A stretch of 48,468 nucleotides of DNA. Origin: Negativicutes bacterium (lineage in GTDB: Bacteria > Bacillota > Negativicutes > Anaeromusales > Anaeromusaceae). A program made the translations under genes and the position numbers. The stretch lies in contig SAAJ01000024.1 of NCBI GenBank assembly GCA_009929485.1, positions 1 to 48,468 on the forward strand, read 5' to 3'. Shown here in pieces: positions 14,635 through 22,774 of this stretch (position 1 is its first letter; every line of letters starts with the position of its first letter). The notes under the pieces were generated by a model that worked only from the letters and a program-made list of their open reading frames with translations, had not been told where the DNA came from and ran no database searches.

Positions 14635-15714
14635 TCAGTCTCCAAAGGAAATGCCCAGATTTTTAGCAGTTTGCACAAGCTCGCCGTGAATGGGGACGGT
14701 TTTAAGTGCGCCGACCGCGCTTGCTAAGGGGACAGAGACGATCTCGGAGCCGTGCAGGGCGGTCATGCAGCCGAATTTTCCGTCTAGCAGGCATTGGACG
14801 GCCGCTGTTCCATAGCGGGAGGCCAAAAGACGGTCAAAAGCAGTGGGAGAGCCGCCTCGTTGCAGGTGGCCTAGGATAGTAACCCGCGTTTCCAAGGTAG
14901 TAAGCGCTTCGATATCATTGGCCAGATGGTGGCTGACGCCTCCTAAACGCTGCGGATCGGGGCTGCCTTCTACCAAACGTTGGATGGTATAGCTGCCGCC
15001 CAGCGCTTTGGCTCCTTCCGCAACGACAATGATACTGAAGCTTTTTCCTAAAGAGCGCCGTTTTTTGATGGCCGTGATGATTTTTTTGATGTCATAAGGA
15101 ATTTCCGGGATCACAATCACATCCGCGCCGCCGGCAATGCCGGCCTGTAAGGCAATCCAGCCTGTGTAGCGTCCCATTACTTCCAAAAGCATGACCCGAT
15201 GATGGGATTCGGCGGTAGTATGTAATTTATCAAGGGCGTCTACGGCGGTAGTGACAGCAGACTCGAAGCCAAAGGTGTAGTCTGTGGCGGATAAATCATT
15301 GTCAATGGTTTTGGGAACGCCGACAATGGGGACCCCTAAAGCGGCAAATTGGTTGGCGATATGCAAAGAGCCGTCGCCGCCGACGACGATAAGGCCGTCG
15401 ATTTCCCATTGTTTCAAATGATCCAGAACGTCCTGGCTTTTATCGACATAGATGCATGCTTCGCCGCTTTTGCAGGCATAGGAAAACGGGTTGTCGCGGT
15501 TGGTTGTGCCTAAAATGGTGCCGCCGCGATGTAAAAGACCGCTGACGCTTTGGAGATTCAAGCGTAGGGTTTTGCCATGAATTAAACCGGAAAAGCCATT
15601 TTTTATGCCAGTGACTTTAATGTTATGCTGTGAGGCCATTTTGACAACGCTGCGGATGACGGCGTTAAGGCCAGGGCAATCGCCGCCGCCGGTAAGAATC
15701 GCTATATGCTTCAT
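14635..15714 (-). CDS. pfkA: 6-phosphofructokinase (group III, mixed nucleotide-site signature)
   Basis: A 359-aa glycolytic enzyme that phosphorylates fructose 6-phosphate. Motifs are GGGDCPGLNAVIR at the N-terminus, GGDGSL, PKTIDNDLS, the substrate loop MGRYTGW and GHLQRGGSPTAFDR. The residue after GGD is Gly, as in ATP-dependent enzymes. The PKTIDND motif has Lys where classical ATP enzymes have Gly, as in PPi-dependent ones. ATP use is more likely. ATG 15714 is chosen because AAGGAG lies 8 nt upstream; the frame is open further but lacks conserved sequence there. It diverges from the decarboxylase operon. Confidence 0.9.
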   Translation of the reverse strand: MKHIAILTGGGDCPGLNAVIRSVVKMASQHNIKVTGIKNGFSGLIHGKTLRLNLQSVSGLLHRGGTILGTTNRDNPFSYACKSGEACIYVDKSQDVLDHLKQWEIDGLIVVGGDGSLHIANQFAALGVPIVGVPKTIDNDLSATDYTFGFESAVTTAVDALDKLHTTAESHHRVMLLEVMGRYTGWIALQAGIAGGADVIVIPEIPYDIKKIITAIKKRRSLGKSFSIIVVAEGAKALGGSYTIQRLVEGSPDPQRLGGVSHHLANDIEALTTLETRVTILGHLQRGGSPTAFDRLLASRYGTAAVQCLLDGKFGCMTALHGSEIVSVPLASAVGALKTVPIHGELVQTAKNLGISFGD

Positions 15715-15813
15715 ACAGATGCTCCTTTTAGTGGTATACTGAACATGAAGTTCTGCATAATTGTGCAGATTTCCTCTGTTTGTGTCAAGTCTGATGAAGT
15801 GCAAGGAGAATAC

Positions 15814-17262
15814 ATGGATCAAAGTCGCTTGCCTTTGGTAAAGGCGTTGGAACAGTATATCGGGGAGAACGCGCTGCGCCAGCATATGCCGGGACATAAA
15901 GGCGGCCTGGGAGCGCCGCAGCCGGCGCAGGATCTGCTGGGCGTTAAGCTGTGGCAGGCGGATGTGACGGAGATTGCCGGTCTGGATGATTTACAGGAGC
16001 CGGAGGGTTGCATTGCCGAAGCGCAAAGTCTGTTGGCCGATCTTTACGGAGCGGCGGCTTCTTTTTTTCTGATCAATGGCAGCAGCGTTGGAATTGCAGC
16101 GTCGCTTTTAGCCTGTCTGCAGCCGGGAGATGAAATTTTGGTGCCGCGCAATGCGCATCGCGCTGTATTGTCAGGGTTGATCTTGTCCGGGGCTAAGCCG
16201 ATCTTTGTGCAGGTGCGGCAAGACGAACCCAGCAGCATGCCGCTGGGGCTGGATGCCGCTGATTTTTTACAAGCTGTAAAGAAGCATCCCCAAGCCAAAG
16301 CGGCTTTTTTTGTCAGTCCGACGTACCAAGGCGTGACCGGCGATTTAGCGGCGTTGATTCGAATTTGCCGCACGCACGGACTGCTGGCCCTTGTCGATGA
16401 AGCCCATGGCGTTCATTTTCCTTGGCTGCCGGATGGCTCTTTACCTACGGCTTTGCTCTGCGGCGCAGACGCTTGCGTGCAAAGCGCACATAAACTGGCC
16501 GGATCACTGACGCAAAGCTCCTGGCTTCATGTGGGGCAAGATAGTGCGCTGGATGTGGGACGGCTGAAAAGCGCCTTGCAGTGGCTGCAGTCTTCCAGTC
16601 CCAGCTATCTTCTGATGGCCTCTTTAGATGCGGCGCGCTGGCAACTGGCCCAAGAGGGTAAAAAAAGGCTCCGCCAGCTTTGGGAGCAGGCGGAGCAGCT
16701 GCGCCGCCGCTGGCAAGCCTTGGCGGGCGTAGATATAGTTGGCGGCGTGGCGGGGACGCTTGCGGCGCCGTTTCAAATGGATATTACGAAGATTACGCTG
16801 GCCGTGCGAGGCTGGTCGGGGCACGCTGCGGCCGCTCAATTGCGACGTCAGGGCATTGCTGTGGAATGGGCGGATGAAACGCGGCTGTTGCTGCTGCTGT
16901 CCCTGGCTGATGTCGAACAGGACTGGGAGCGTTTGGGACAAGGGCTGCCTCAGTTATTGCAGCTGCCGGCTCCCGGATATTTTTCAAAAGAAACAATGGC
17001 GTTGCCGCCGGTTCCGCCGCAACGGATGACGCCGCGAGAGGCGGCTCTGACGGACTATCGCAGTGTGTTGCTGCAAGAGGCGCAAGGGCTGATCGCCGGG
17101 GAAGCAATCACTCCTTATCCGCCGGGGATTCCCCTTGTTTTACCGGGGGAAGAATTAACGGCGGAAGTGCTTGCTTGGATTACAGCCTGTAAGCGTCAAG
17201 GGCAGCATATGTCAGGTATGGCTGATACTACTTTGGAGACGATAAGGGTGGTATGGAAATGA
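15814..17262 (+). CDS. Orn/Lys/Arg decarboxylase family protein (YaaO type)
   Basis: A 482-aa PLP-dependent fold-type I decarboxylase. Visible motifs are RQHMPGHKGG near the N-terminus, NGSSVG, the PLP-contacting VDEAHGVHF and the Schiff-base lysine in SAHKLAGSLTQSSWLH. A C-terminal domain ends in AYPPGIP-like TPYPPGIPLVLPGE. ATG 15814 follows AAGGAGA; the frame upstream lacks homology. In many Firmicutes this gene opens the tmk-holB cluster, as here. Substrate (lysine, arginine or ornithine) cannot be told from sequence. In Negativicutes, cadaverine is a known peptidoglycan substituent, so lysine is an attractive guess. Confidence 0.85.
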   Translation: MDQSRLPLVKALEQYIGENALRQHMPGHKGGLGAPQPAQDLLGVKLWQADVTEIAGLDDLQEPEGCIAEAQSLLADLYGAAASFFLINGSSVGIAASLLACLQPGDEILVPRNAHRAVLSGLILSGAKPIFVQVRQDEPSSMPLGLDAADFLQAVKKHPQAKAAFFVSPTYQGVTGDLAALIRICRTHGLLALVDEAHGVHFPWLPDGSLPTALLCGADACVQSAHKLAGSLTQSSWLHVGQDSALDVGRLKSALQWLQSSSPSYLLMASLDAARWQLAQEGKKRLRQLWEQAEQLRRRWQALAGVDIVGGVAGTLAAPFQMDITKITLAVRGWSGHAAAAQLRRQGIAVEWADETRLLLLLSLADVEQDWERLGQGLPQLLQLPAPGYFSKETMALPPVPPQRMTPREAALTDYRSVLLQEAQGLIAGEAITPYPPGIPLVLPGEELTAEVLAWITACKRQGQHMSGMADTTLETIRVVWK

Positions 17263-17939
17263 GAAAAGGAAAACTTCTGATTTTAGAAGCAGGCGATGGT
17301 TGCGGTAAAGCTACGCAGACGCGCTTATTAGTGGAGGCGCTGATCAAAGCGGGGCATAAGGTGCGCAAGGTGTCTTTCCCTAATTATGACAGTCCTGCGG
17401 CTGGGGCCATCAAGATGTATCTGGCAGGGGAGTTCGGACAACGTGCGGCTGATGTCAATCCATATGCGGCTGCTTCGTTTTATGCCGTTGACCGCTTTGC
17501 TTCCTATCATACGGATTGGGGCGAATTTTATCGGCAAGGCGGTATTGTTATCGCCGATCGTTACGCAACGTCCAATATGGTGCATCAAGCGGTCAAAGTG
17601 CAGCCAGGGGAGCAAAGAGAGGCTTTTTTAAAGTGGCTGTGGGAATTGGAATTTGAAAAATTTTCCCTCCCTGTGCCGGATGCGGTTTTCTTTTTGGATG
17701 TTCCCCCTGCGCTCAGTGCAGCATTGATCGCCGCTCGAGAAAGTGAACAGCGCAAGCGGGACATTCATGAGCAAGATACGGCGTATTTGGACGCCTGCTA
17801 CTCCTTATACCGGCAATTGGCCGTACAATACGGTTGGCAGCAAGTGAACTGTGCGCCCCAAGGAAAACTGCGCTGCATTGAAGAGATTCACAAGGACATT
17901 CTCAATAGAGCCTTAGAGCTCTGCGCTTGGGACGGCTAA
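17253..17939 (+). CDS. tmk: Thymidylate kinase
   Basis: A 228-aa enzyme phosphorylating dTMP to dTDP for DNA synthesis. The P-loop reads EAGDGCGKATQT, a variant of the usual G-x-DGxGKsTQ. DRYATSNMVHQ and the LID-region REsEQRKRDIHE are present. ATG 17253 overlaps the decarboxylase end by 10 nt, so translation is coupled. Next to it lie yaaR and holB, the standard Firmicute context. It is slightly longer than the usual ~210 aa. Confidence 0.93.
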   Translation: MEMRKGKLLILEAGDGCGKATQTRLLVEALIKAGHKVRKVSFPNYDSPAAGAIKMYLAGEFGQRAADVNPYAAASFYAVDRFASYHTDWGEFYRQGGIVIADRYATSNMVHQAVKVQPGEQREAFLKWLWELEFEKFSLPVPDAVFFLDVPPALSAALIAARESEQRKRDIHEQDTAYLDACYSLYRQLAVQYGWQQVNCAPQGKLRCIEEIHKDILNRALELCAWDG

Positions 17940-18166
17940 AAAGAGCGAGGGCCCATCCGGGGATGCTGCACCGGACGTAAAGAAAGGCGGGCTGCCAAAC
18001 GGGCTGCTTCTTCTAAAGAAAGGTCCTGGTAAGATTCGTGAGATTCAAAAATGCAGACGCCAGGTTCGCTGCCTACTTCTCCCGCGGGCAAATAAACGTA
18101 TTCTTGATTCGTCGTATCTCCATAAATAATGCCGGCCAAGAGTTCGCCGGCAATCATGCGGCTCAT
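17936..18166 (-). CDS. Hypothetical protein of 76 aa
   Basis: A small ORF on the opposite strand between tmk and yaaR, convergent with tmk by 4 nt. ATG 18166 has a strong AAGGAGG about 6 nt upstream, which supports translation. The product (MSRMIAGELLAGIIYGD..., with VYLPAGEVGSEPGVCIF) shows no domain I recognise and no clear membrane helix. In Bacillus the gene at this position is yaaQ (darA), a c-di-AMP-binding PII-like protein; this product is unrelated in length and sequence. Confidence 0.6.
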   Translation of the reverse strand: MSRMIAGELLAGIIYGDTTNQEYVYLPAGEVGSEPGVCIFESHESYQDLSLEEAARLAARLSLRPVQHPRMGPRSF

Positions 18167-18325
18167 AAAAAGCCTCCTTTTTTTGCATAATCGGACTAAT
18201 TATAGCATAACTTGTTTAGTAGGCATATTTTCTCCGGCGAGATCATCCGATATAATATAAAAGTGTAACAAACTGGCTGCTGTTCATGGAATCGCTTGCC
18301 AGTGGTTCCATAAGGAGGATGAACG

Positions 18326-18772
18326 ATGAAAATTGATCCGAGAGGCATTTCCTCCATTCCCTTGCCCAAAGAAAAAGAAAGCGGCCAGCGCGCCGAAAAA
18401 AGCGGGCGGAGTTTTTCCGCCAGTTTGAGCAAAGCCAATGATGATGGCTATATGGAACGCATGGGAAAACTGCTGGACGATATCACGGCGCAAGGAGAGC
18501 AGTTAGGGCAAGTGCCGACCTACGGGGAACTAAAAAAGTACCGTCAATTGGTGCAGCGCTTTGTGGGCGAAGCCGTAGGACGTATGTACAACCTGCAATC
18601 GCAGACAGGGTGGGACCGTTTTGGACGCCGGAAAGTATACACGCTGGTAAAGCAGATTGACGAAAGCTTGTCCGGTTTGACGGAAGATGTGCGGCAGGGG
18701 CAGTCGCAGCAATTGGAGATCATGGGGAAACTGGATGCCATCCGCGGCATGCTGGTAGATCTTTATACATGA
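18326..18772 (+). CDS. yaaR: YaaR family protein (DUF327)
   Basis: A 148-aa conserved protein of unknown biochemical role, always found beside tmk and holB in Firmicutes. The product is helical and hydrophilic, with family-typical PTYGELKKYRQLVQRFVGEA, the R-x-KVYTLVKQIDE segment and a C-terminal LDAIRGMLVDLYT. ATG 18326 follows AAGGAGG. It overlaps holB by 4 nt. A TATAAT (18251-18256) upstream has no clear -35. Co-occurrence with holB suggests a link to replication or its control. Confidence 0.85.
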   Translation: MKIDPRGISSIPLPKEKESGQRAEKSGRSFSASLSKANDDGYMERMGKLLDDITAQGEQLGQVPTYGELKKYRQLVQRFVGEAVGRMYNLQSQTGWDRFGRRKVYTLVKQIDESLSGLTEDVRQGQSQQLEIMGKLDAIRGMLVDLYT

Positions 18773-19776
18773 TGCTGCGCTGGGAATCCTTAAAGGGACA
18801 AGATGCTGCCGTTACAGCCTTGCAGCAGATGCTGCGTCAGGAACAATCGCCCCATGCTTTTTTATTCACTGGTATTGACGGAGTCGGCAAACGGTTGGCG
18901 GCCAAGACGCTCATCGCGGCATTATTGTGCCAGGAGCAAGACCACCCTTGCGGCGTTTGTTCCTCCTGTCGGCAGGTGGAACTGGAGGAGCACGCCCAAA
19001 TGCAGGTGCTGCGGCCGGAAGGAACAGCCATAAAAATCAGCCAAATACGCGCCCTGTTGCCGCGTTTGTTGCTGAGCGGCGGCCAGGCGCGTTTTTTTGT
19101 GCTTATTGACGGCGCCGAACTGATGAATCAGGAAGCCGCCAATAGCTTACTGAAAATGTTGGAAGAACCTCCGGCAGGAGTTTATTTTATGCTATTGGCG
19201 CAACGGGTGGAACAATTGCTGCCGACAGTGCGATCGCGTTGTTGCCTGGTGCCGTTGCAAAAGTTAGCGGCGCCGCTTCTTAAGAATATGCTGCAGAGCA
19301 GGGGCTTTGCGCCGGAAGCAGCCGCCTTGGCTTCTAGCGTAGCTTCTGGCAGCCTGGGGGAGGCCTTGCTCTTTTTAGAAGAAGGCCGGCAGACCTTGCG
19401 GGATGAGGTATGGCAGGCGCTGCAGGCCGGCGGTAGGGCGGCTTGGCGTCTTGGTGAGCTTTGGGGCAAGGAGGAGCGGTCGCAGGTTCAACTGCGATTA
19501 CGCTATCTTTCCTTGCTGTTACGTGATATGCTGGTACTGCGGCAACAGGCGGCGATACCATTATTTCATCCGGACCTGGAGCAAGAGTTGCATCAGGAGT
19601 CTCAGCAGTGGACTGATAAGGGATTGACGCAGGCCTTGCATGCCGTTGAGGAAACACGCAGAAATATACGGTTTCACGCCGTGCTGCGGCTGGCCTTAGA
19701 GGCATTGTGGCTTGCCGTGAGTGAAGCGAAGGAGGGTTCGGGTTTTTATGCCGAAGGTAATAGGCGTTCGTTTTAA
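18769..19776 (+). CDS. holB: DNA polymerase III delta' subunit
   Basis: A 335-aa clamp-loader subunit of the DnaX/delta' AAA+ family. The N-terminal region reads LKGQDAAVTALQQML and SPHAFLFTGIDGVGK, followed by a zinc cluster (CQEQDHPCGVCSSC) and KMLEEPP. RSRCC is the SRC-like arginine-finger motif. The start is the first of two ATGs overlapping the yaaR stop. Helices in the C-terminal third mediate ring assembly in the family. It overlaps yaaT, and together tmk, yaaR, holB and yaaT form one operon. Confidence 0.92.
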   Translation: MMLRWESLKGQDAAVTALQQMLRQEQSPHAFLFTGIDGVGKRLAAKTLIAALLCQEQDHPCGVCSSCRQVELEEHAQMQVLRPEGTAIKISQIRALLPRLLLSGGQARFFVLIDGAELMNQEAANSLLKMLEEPPAGVYFMLLAQRVEQLLPTVRSRCCLVPLQKLAAPLLKNMLQSRGFAPEAAALASSVASGSLGEALLFLEEGRQTLRDEVWQALQAGGRAAWRLGELWGKEERSQVQLRLRYLSLLLRDMLVLRQQAAIPLFHPDLEQELHQESQQWTDKGLTQALHAVEETRRNIRFHAVLRLALEALWLAVSEAKEGSGFYAEGNRRSF

Positions 19777-20557
19777 AAAAGCGGGCAAGATTTATTATTT
19801 TGCTCCTAGCGAGGGAACATTGGCGTTAGGTGACGCTGTCATTGTGGAAACAGCCAGAGGACTGGAATTTGGCGAGGTGGTCATACCGGTACGGGACGTG
19901 GAAGACGAAAGCGTAGTGCAGCCGTTGAAGTCGGTGCTGCGCAAAGCCAACCACAAGGATAAGGAAAAAATCAAACAAAACAAGGCGAAGGAAGAGGAAG
20001 CCTTCAAGGTTTGTGAAAAAAAGATTGAAGAGCACAAACTGCCAATGAAATTGGTGGATGTAGAATATACTTTTGATGTTAATAAGATTATCTTCTATTT
20101 TACCGCCGACGGACGGATTGATTTCCGGGAACTTGTTAAGGATTTGGCGGCCGTATTCCGCACGCGGATCGAACTACGTCAGATTGGTGTTCGGGATGAA
20201 GCCAAAATGATGGGCGGTATAGGCTGCTGCGGGCGGCCCTTGTGCTGCGCTACGTTCTTGGGTGATTTTGAGCCGGTATCTATTCGCATGGCTAAGGAAC
20301 AGAATCTTTCTTTAAATCCTACGAAAATTTCCGGCATTTGCGGACGATTGATGTGTTGCTTGAAGTATGAGAGCGATGGATATCGCAAATGCTGCAAGAA
20401 GGCTCAGCCGCCGAAGATAGGCAGTACTGTGATGACGCCGCAAGGCGAAGGCAAAGTGACCATTGTCAGCAATAACAAGCATATGGCGACGGTGGAATTG
20501 GCGGATCAGGGCGGTACCGTGCAGCTGTCCTGGGAAGAAGTGGCGGAAAAAGCATGA
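19748..20557 (+). CDS. yaaT: PSP1-domain protein YaaT (RicT)
   Basis: A 269-aa protein with a C-terminal PSP1 region. Conserved cysteines appear as GCCGRPLCCATFL and CGRLMCCLKYES, which in B. subtilis RicT help form a 4Fe-4S-containing RicAFT complex controlling mRNA maturation, competence and sporulation. ATG 19748 is preferred; GGAGG lies 12 nt upstream, longer than ideal, and the alternative GTG 19721 lacks a site. The start lies inside holB. Basic helices around residues 70-100 (KANHKDKEKIKQNKAKEEE) may form a coiled coil. Confidence 0.9.
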   Translation: MPKVIGVRFKKAGKIYYFAPSEGTLALGDAVIVETARGLEFGEVVIPVRDVEDESVVQPLKSVLRKANHKDKEKIKQNKAKEEEAFKVCEKKIEEHKLPMKLVDVEYTFDVNKIIFYFTADGRIDFRELVKDLAAVFRTRIELRQIGVRDEAKMMGGIGCCGRPLCCATFLGDFEPVSIRMAKEQNLSLNPTKISGICGRLMCCLKYESDGYRKCCKKAQPPKIGSTVMTPQGEGKVTIVSNNKHMATVELADQGGTVQLSWEEVAEKA

Positions 20558-21300
20558 TCGGAGTACGTCTGCGCCGCCCAGAGCGGGTAGACGACTTAGG
20601 CCTGGGAGGGCTGCGCATTATTCAGCATCCCAGGTCTTTTTGCTTTTCCCTGGATGCGGTGTTGCTGGCTCATTTTGTACGGCTGCGTCCGCAAGATCAG
20701 GTAGTGGATCTGGGAGCGGGAAACGGCGCTATTTCTTTGTTGCTGGCTGCGCGAGGCGCCAGAGCGGTAGCCGCGGTGGAATTAGATGAGGCAGCGGCCA
20801 GCCGGGCGGCGCGGAGCATTCAACTGAGCCGGCGCAACGGTCAAATTCAAGTGCATTGCGGCGATTATCGCCAGGCGCTGCCACAGCTGCCGGGCGGTAT
20901 TTGGGATGTTGTTGTTGCCAATCCTCCTTATTTTCAGCCCGCAAGAGGGCGGGGCAGCGTACAAAAGGGTCTGGCCCGTCAGGAAGTAACGGCGACGTTG
21001 GCGGATGTGCTGAAAGCGGCACGGCGTTTGGTGCGGTTTCGGGGCCGTGTGGCCTTGGTGCATCGGGCGGACCGAATGGTGGATGTACTGGCTGTGATGC
21101 GGGAAGTGAATTTGGAGCCTAAACGCTTACAGCTAGTGCAGCCCCGAGAGGGAGCGCCGGCTAACTTGCTGTTGGTAGAAGGCATACATGGCGGGAAGCC
21201 GGGGCTGGAGGTAATGCCGCCTCTGGTGGTATATGAAGCCGACGGCTCCTATACGGCGCAATTGCGGATCTGCTATGAGGCTGCGCCGGCGCAGCTTTAA
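20554..21300 (+). CDS. tRNA1(Val) (adenine37-N6)-methyltransferase family protein (TrmN6/YabB)
   Basis: A 248-aa SAM-dependent class I methyltransferase. The SAM loop DLGAGNGAIS lies near residue 52, followed by VELDEAA and the N6-adenine signature NPPYF near residue 124. ATG 20554 overlaps the yaaT stop by 4 nt. In Bacillus the homologue (yabB) also lies between yaaT and rsmI, but yabA and the GIY-YIG gene yazA found there are absent here. The exact tRNA target is inferred from the family. Confidence 0.85.
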   Translation: MIGVRLRRPERVDDLGLGGLRIIQHPRSFCFSLDAVLLAHFVRLRPQDQVVDLGAGNGAISLLLAARGARAVAAVELDEAAASRAARSIQLSRRNGQIQVHCGDYRQALPQLPGGIWDVVVANPPYFQPARGRGSVQKGLARQEVTATLADVLKAARRLVRFRGRVALVHRADRMVDVLAVMREVNLEPKRLQLVQPREGAPANLLLVEGIHGGKPGLEVMPPLVVYEADGSYTAQLRICYEAAPAQL

Positions 21301-21321
21301 TGAGAATGAGGAGGATTAGTC

Positions 21322-22185
21322 ATGCATCCGGGAATGTTGTATTTATGCCCGACTCCTATTGGCAATCTGGAAGATATTACTTTGCGCGTGTTGCGCGTGT
21401 TGCGGGAAGCGGATGTGGTAGCGGCGGAAGATACGCGCCATTCCCGTAAACTGCTCACTCATTTTGAAATTCATAAACCGCTAGTAAGTTATCACGAACA
21501 CAATAAAGCGGAGCGCGGTCCGGAACTGCTGCAGCGTCTGTTGGCTGGCGAAAGCATTGCTCTTGTTAGTGATGCAGGTATGCCGGGTATTGCTGATCCA
21601 GGAGCGGATCTTGTCAGGCTGGCGCTTGACGCAGGTGTGCCGGTGGTGCCGTTGCCAGGCGCCAATGCGGCGTTGACCTCGTTGATTGCGTCCGGGCTGC
21701 CAAGCGAGCAGTTTCAGTTTTTGGGTTTTTTGCCCAAAACAACTAAAAAAAGAAGAGCTCTTTTGGAAGAAGCCGCCTCGTATCCTGGGACGCTGATCTT
21801 TTACGAAGCGCCCCACCGGTTGTTGGCTACCTTGAAGGAACTGCAAAGCGCCTTTGGTAATCGCCAGGCGGTAGCGGTGCGGGAGCTGACCAAAAAATTT
21901 GAGGAATTTGTACGAGGCGACTTAGCTTCCATAGAGGCGCATTTTCAGACCGTTGCGCCGCGGGGTGAGTTTACTTTGCTTTGCGCTGGCGCAGAACCTA
22001 AAGCAGCAGATGCGGCGCTTGAGGCGGACCCCTCCGCCCAAATCGCGGAGGCTGTGGCGGAAGTGGAGCGCTTGGTGGCGGCAGGAGAACATAAAAAAGA
22101 CGCTATCCGTAAGATAGCGTCTCAAAAAAAACTGGGCCGTCGTGATTTGTACCAAGCCGTCATCAAAGAGGCTGTAGAATCTTAA
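21322..22185 (+). CDS. rsmI: 16S rRNA (cytidine1402-2'-O)-methyltransferase
   Basis: A 287-aa tetrapyrrole-methylase-fold enzyme that 2'-O-methylates C1402 in the ribosomal P site. Motifs are YLCPTPIGNLEDITLRVL, AAEDTRHSRKLL, SYHEHN, VSDAGMPGIADPG, PLPGANA and FYEAPHRL. ATG 21322 follows GGAGG. Its end converges with abrB, overlapping by 4 nt. The 3' coding part contains a hairpin that looks like the terminator of abrB on the other strand. Confidence 0.95.
   Translation: MHPGMLYLCPTPIGNLEDITLRVLRVLREADVVAAEDTRHSRKLLTHFEIHKPLVSYHEHNKAERGPELLQRLLAGESIALVSDAGMPGIADPGADLVRLALDAGVPVVPLPGANAALTSLIASGLPSEQFQFLGFLPKTTKKRRALLEEAASYPGTLIFYEAPHRLLATLKELQSAFGNRQAVAVRELTKKFEEFVRGDLASIEAHFQTVAPRGEFTLLCAGAEPKAADAALEADPSAQIAEAVAEVERLVAAGEHKKDAIRKIASQKKLGRRDLYQAVIKEAVES
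22098..22122 (-). terminator. abrB terminator embedded in rsmI
   Basis: A perfect 10-bp stem AGACGCTATC/GATAGCGTCT with a 5-nt loop. On the minus strand it is followed by a T run, and it sits about 60-85 nt after the abrB stop. The plus strand has A runs on both sides and no T run. Confidence 0.75.
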
Positions 22186-22427
22186 ATGGCCTCTCCTACG
22201 GAAAGGGCACACTGTTTGCAGACATTTTTACCGCGGAAATTAGTAATGCCATCCGCGCTGCCGCAAAAGATGCAAGCTGGTTCGTATTTGCGCAAAACAA
22301 TGCGGTCACTGTCAACGTAAATTTCCAAAGCGTCTTTTTCGGCGATGTCGAGGGTTCTGCGCAATTCGATGGGCAGAACCACGCGACCGAGTTCATCCAC
22401 CTTACGAACGATACCTGTAGATTTCAT
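22182..22427 (-). CDS. abrB: AbrB-family transition-state regulator
   Basis: An 81-aa DNA-binding protein with the swapped-hairpin AbrB domain at the N-terminus (KSTGIVRKVDELGRVVLPIEL, RRTLDIAEKDALEIYVD). A C-terminal part has two CxxC pairs (CIFCGSAD and CKQC), a common variant in Clostridia and Negativicutes that may bind zinc. ATG 22427 follows AAGGAGG. The family represses stationary-phase genes during exponential growth. Position between rsmI and metG matches Bacillus. A palindrome overlapping the promoter at 22471-22504 could be an operator. Confidence 0.92.
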   Translation of the reverse strand: MKSTGIVRKVDELGRVVLPIELRRTLDIAEKDALEIYVDSDRIVLRKYEPACIFCGSADGITNFRGKNVCKQCALSVGEAI

Positions 22428-22470
22428 GAGATAAATCCTCCTTGCTTAATCTGAGAAAATCGACAAATGG

Positions 22471-22508
22471 GAGAATGTCTTTTATAATAGAAAAGGTCAT
22501 TCTCTCAA
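22471..22508 (-). promoter_or_regulatory. abrB promoter with overlapping palindrome
   Basis: On the minus strand TTGAGA and TATAAA are 16 nt apart. The palindrome GAGAATG-n-CTTTT with AAAAG-nn-CATTCTC (22471-22504) covers the spacer and -10, a likely place for autoregulation. Confidence 0.5.
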
Positions 22509-22774
22509 CCTGGAATCAGCGTAACAAAAATGAAAAATCCTGTCAAATAAGGGAAATGTCACAAAAGGCTTGTCAAGAGTTATTTTTCTTCTTTTCTTAT
22601 ATGTACGAAATGACGTCTAAATGCTTAAAAATAGAGAAAAAGTGTTTTGAAAACGGCAAGTAATATGGAAATATACTGGAAAAGTAGGTATAGAGTACTT
22701 CTGTGGGAGAATATGGCAAAGTTGGTTGCTGTGAAAAAAGGAAGAAGATTACAAAAGAGAAAGGTTGGATTACC
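22509..22774. other. AT-rich intergenic region upstream of metG
   Basis: No gene or RNA is recognised. A possible metG promoter is TTGAAA with TATACT 19 nt further on (around 22650-22675), which is longer than ideal. I see no T-box or S-box signature. Confidence 0.3.

Noticed and set aside
22428-22774. A T-box or SAM riboswitch before metG
   Set aside because: No GGGUGGAACC-like box or S-box core; sequence is AT-rich and unstructured by eye.
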